From positions 186,001 through 250,000 of the forward strand of contig JAKZZE010000008.1 in the NCBI GenBank assembly GCA_024220505.1: a DNA stretch of 64,000 nt, written 5' to 3'. Below are positions 63,750 to 64,000 of this stretch, piece after piece. The position numbers were made by a program, and so were the translations under genes. Origin of the DNA: Rhizopus arrhizus. Its lineage: Eukaryota; Mucoromycota; Mucoromycetes; Mucorales; Rhizopodaceae. Position 1 is the first letter of the stretch, and each line of letters opens with the position of its first letter. The notes under the pieces are model-generated. The model worked only from the letters and a program-made list of their open reading frames with translations. It did no database searches and was not told where the DNA came from.

Positions 63750-64000
63750 ATGGCACAAAAGAAAGCGACAGTCTACATTCTTAATATTTCTGAATCCATG
63801 TCAAGTTACCCAAATGGTGCTTTTGAAAAGGCACTTGGCTGTATAATTTCCTCACTTGAAGACAAGGTCATTGAAACACGGTCTCTTTAATATTAGCTCT
63901 AAACACTATGTTTCTCTATAGGTTTTATCAGGAAAGAAAATGGATCTTGCTTCTGTAATTTTAGCTGGAACGCATGAAACAGACAATCCTTGTGCAGAAG
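63750..64000 (+). CDS. ku80: Ku80 N terminus (partial, runs off the window)
   Basis: Exon 1 (63750-63866) encodes MAQKKATVYILNISESMSSY and on through GAFEKALGCIISSLEDK; after an intron (63867-63921, GT..AG) exon 2 continues VLSGKKMDLASVILAGTHETDN to the window end. This is the start of the von Willebrand A-like domain of the Ku heterodimer: a beta strand with the degenerate MIDAS-like segment, then the KTD..VILFGT-type strand. Ku80 pairs with Ku70 on broken DNA ends for non-homologous end joining. The choice of Ku80 over Ku70 rests on the N-terminal pattern. Only about 65 residues are visible. Confidence 0.75.

Noticed and set aside
1..64000. tRNA or rRNA genes, CRISPR arrays
   Set aside because: No B-box-like clover-leaf sequence, rRNA segment or regularly spaced short repeats was found by eye; a covariance-model scan would be needed to exclude tRNAs firmly.

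Overview
The window looks like genomic DNA of an early-diverging (zygomycete-type, most likely Mucoromycota) fungus. It is AT-rich, its genes carry many short introns of about 45-75 bp with GT..AG borders, and the recognisable single-copy genes are eukaryotic and fungal in style: Ett1/Nro1, mitochondrial ribosomal protein mL58, a Urc1-like GTP cyclohydrolase II homologue, a Gpr1/Fun34/YaaH acetate transporter and Ku80. The organism call is inference; no rRNA or tRNA gene was seen.

Positions 1 to about 35,000 are a transposon graveyard with some young elements. A head-to-tail LINE array (3' end of one copy; a near-complete copy with ORF1 and ORF2 joined by a TAATG stop/start overlap; a truncated third copy) is split by a decayed Tc1/mariner element (5067-6712). 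Next come a solo LTR of 461 bp (7876-8336), an intact Tc1/mariner element of DD37E spacing with 211-bp inverted repeats (8770-10441), a gag-like ORF (11161-11853), a 17-bp minisatellite, and one spliced host-like gene of unknown function (13823-14942). A DIRS-type pol remnant (from 18101) was hit twice: by a solo LTR of the same 461-bp family (target duplication ACATG) and by a chromodomain Ty3/Gypsy element (19049-25477; two apparently identical 660-bp LTRs, target duplication GAGCC, one 1639-codon ORF, and a central copy of its polypurine tract). A second DIRS-type pol fragment (25830-26561, minus) and an intact second LINE (26684-32423, minus, 15-bp target duplication) follow. After that lie direct and inverted LTR-like relics up to about 35,000.

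Positions 37,000 to 64,000 are mostly host genes: a Ser-rich protein, a UDP-GlcNAc-type nucleotide-sugar transporter (38275-39720, minus), a vezatin/Inp2-type membrane protein (43649-45561, minus), a Golgi-type glycosyltransferase (46808-48206), an acetate transporter (49763-50519), Ett1 (51241-52878, minus), an F-BAR/SH3 cytokinesis protein (53536-55746), a cPLA2-type phospholipase (56494-58688), Urc1 (58759-60727, minus), uracil phosphoribosyltransferase (60939-61793), mL58 (63144-63563) and the start of Ku80 (63750 to the window end). A decayed Mutator-like element with inverted repeats and target duplication (41294-43614) and a LINE relic (about 40642) interrupt this part.

The clearest functional link is the divergent pair urc1 / uracil phosphoribosyltransferase, which share about 210 bp of upstream DNA; both activities belong to the fungal URC uracil-degradation pathway. 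The exon models below were assembled by hand from splice sites, and every model keeps an open frame from start to stop.
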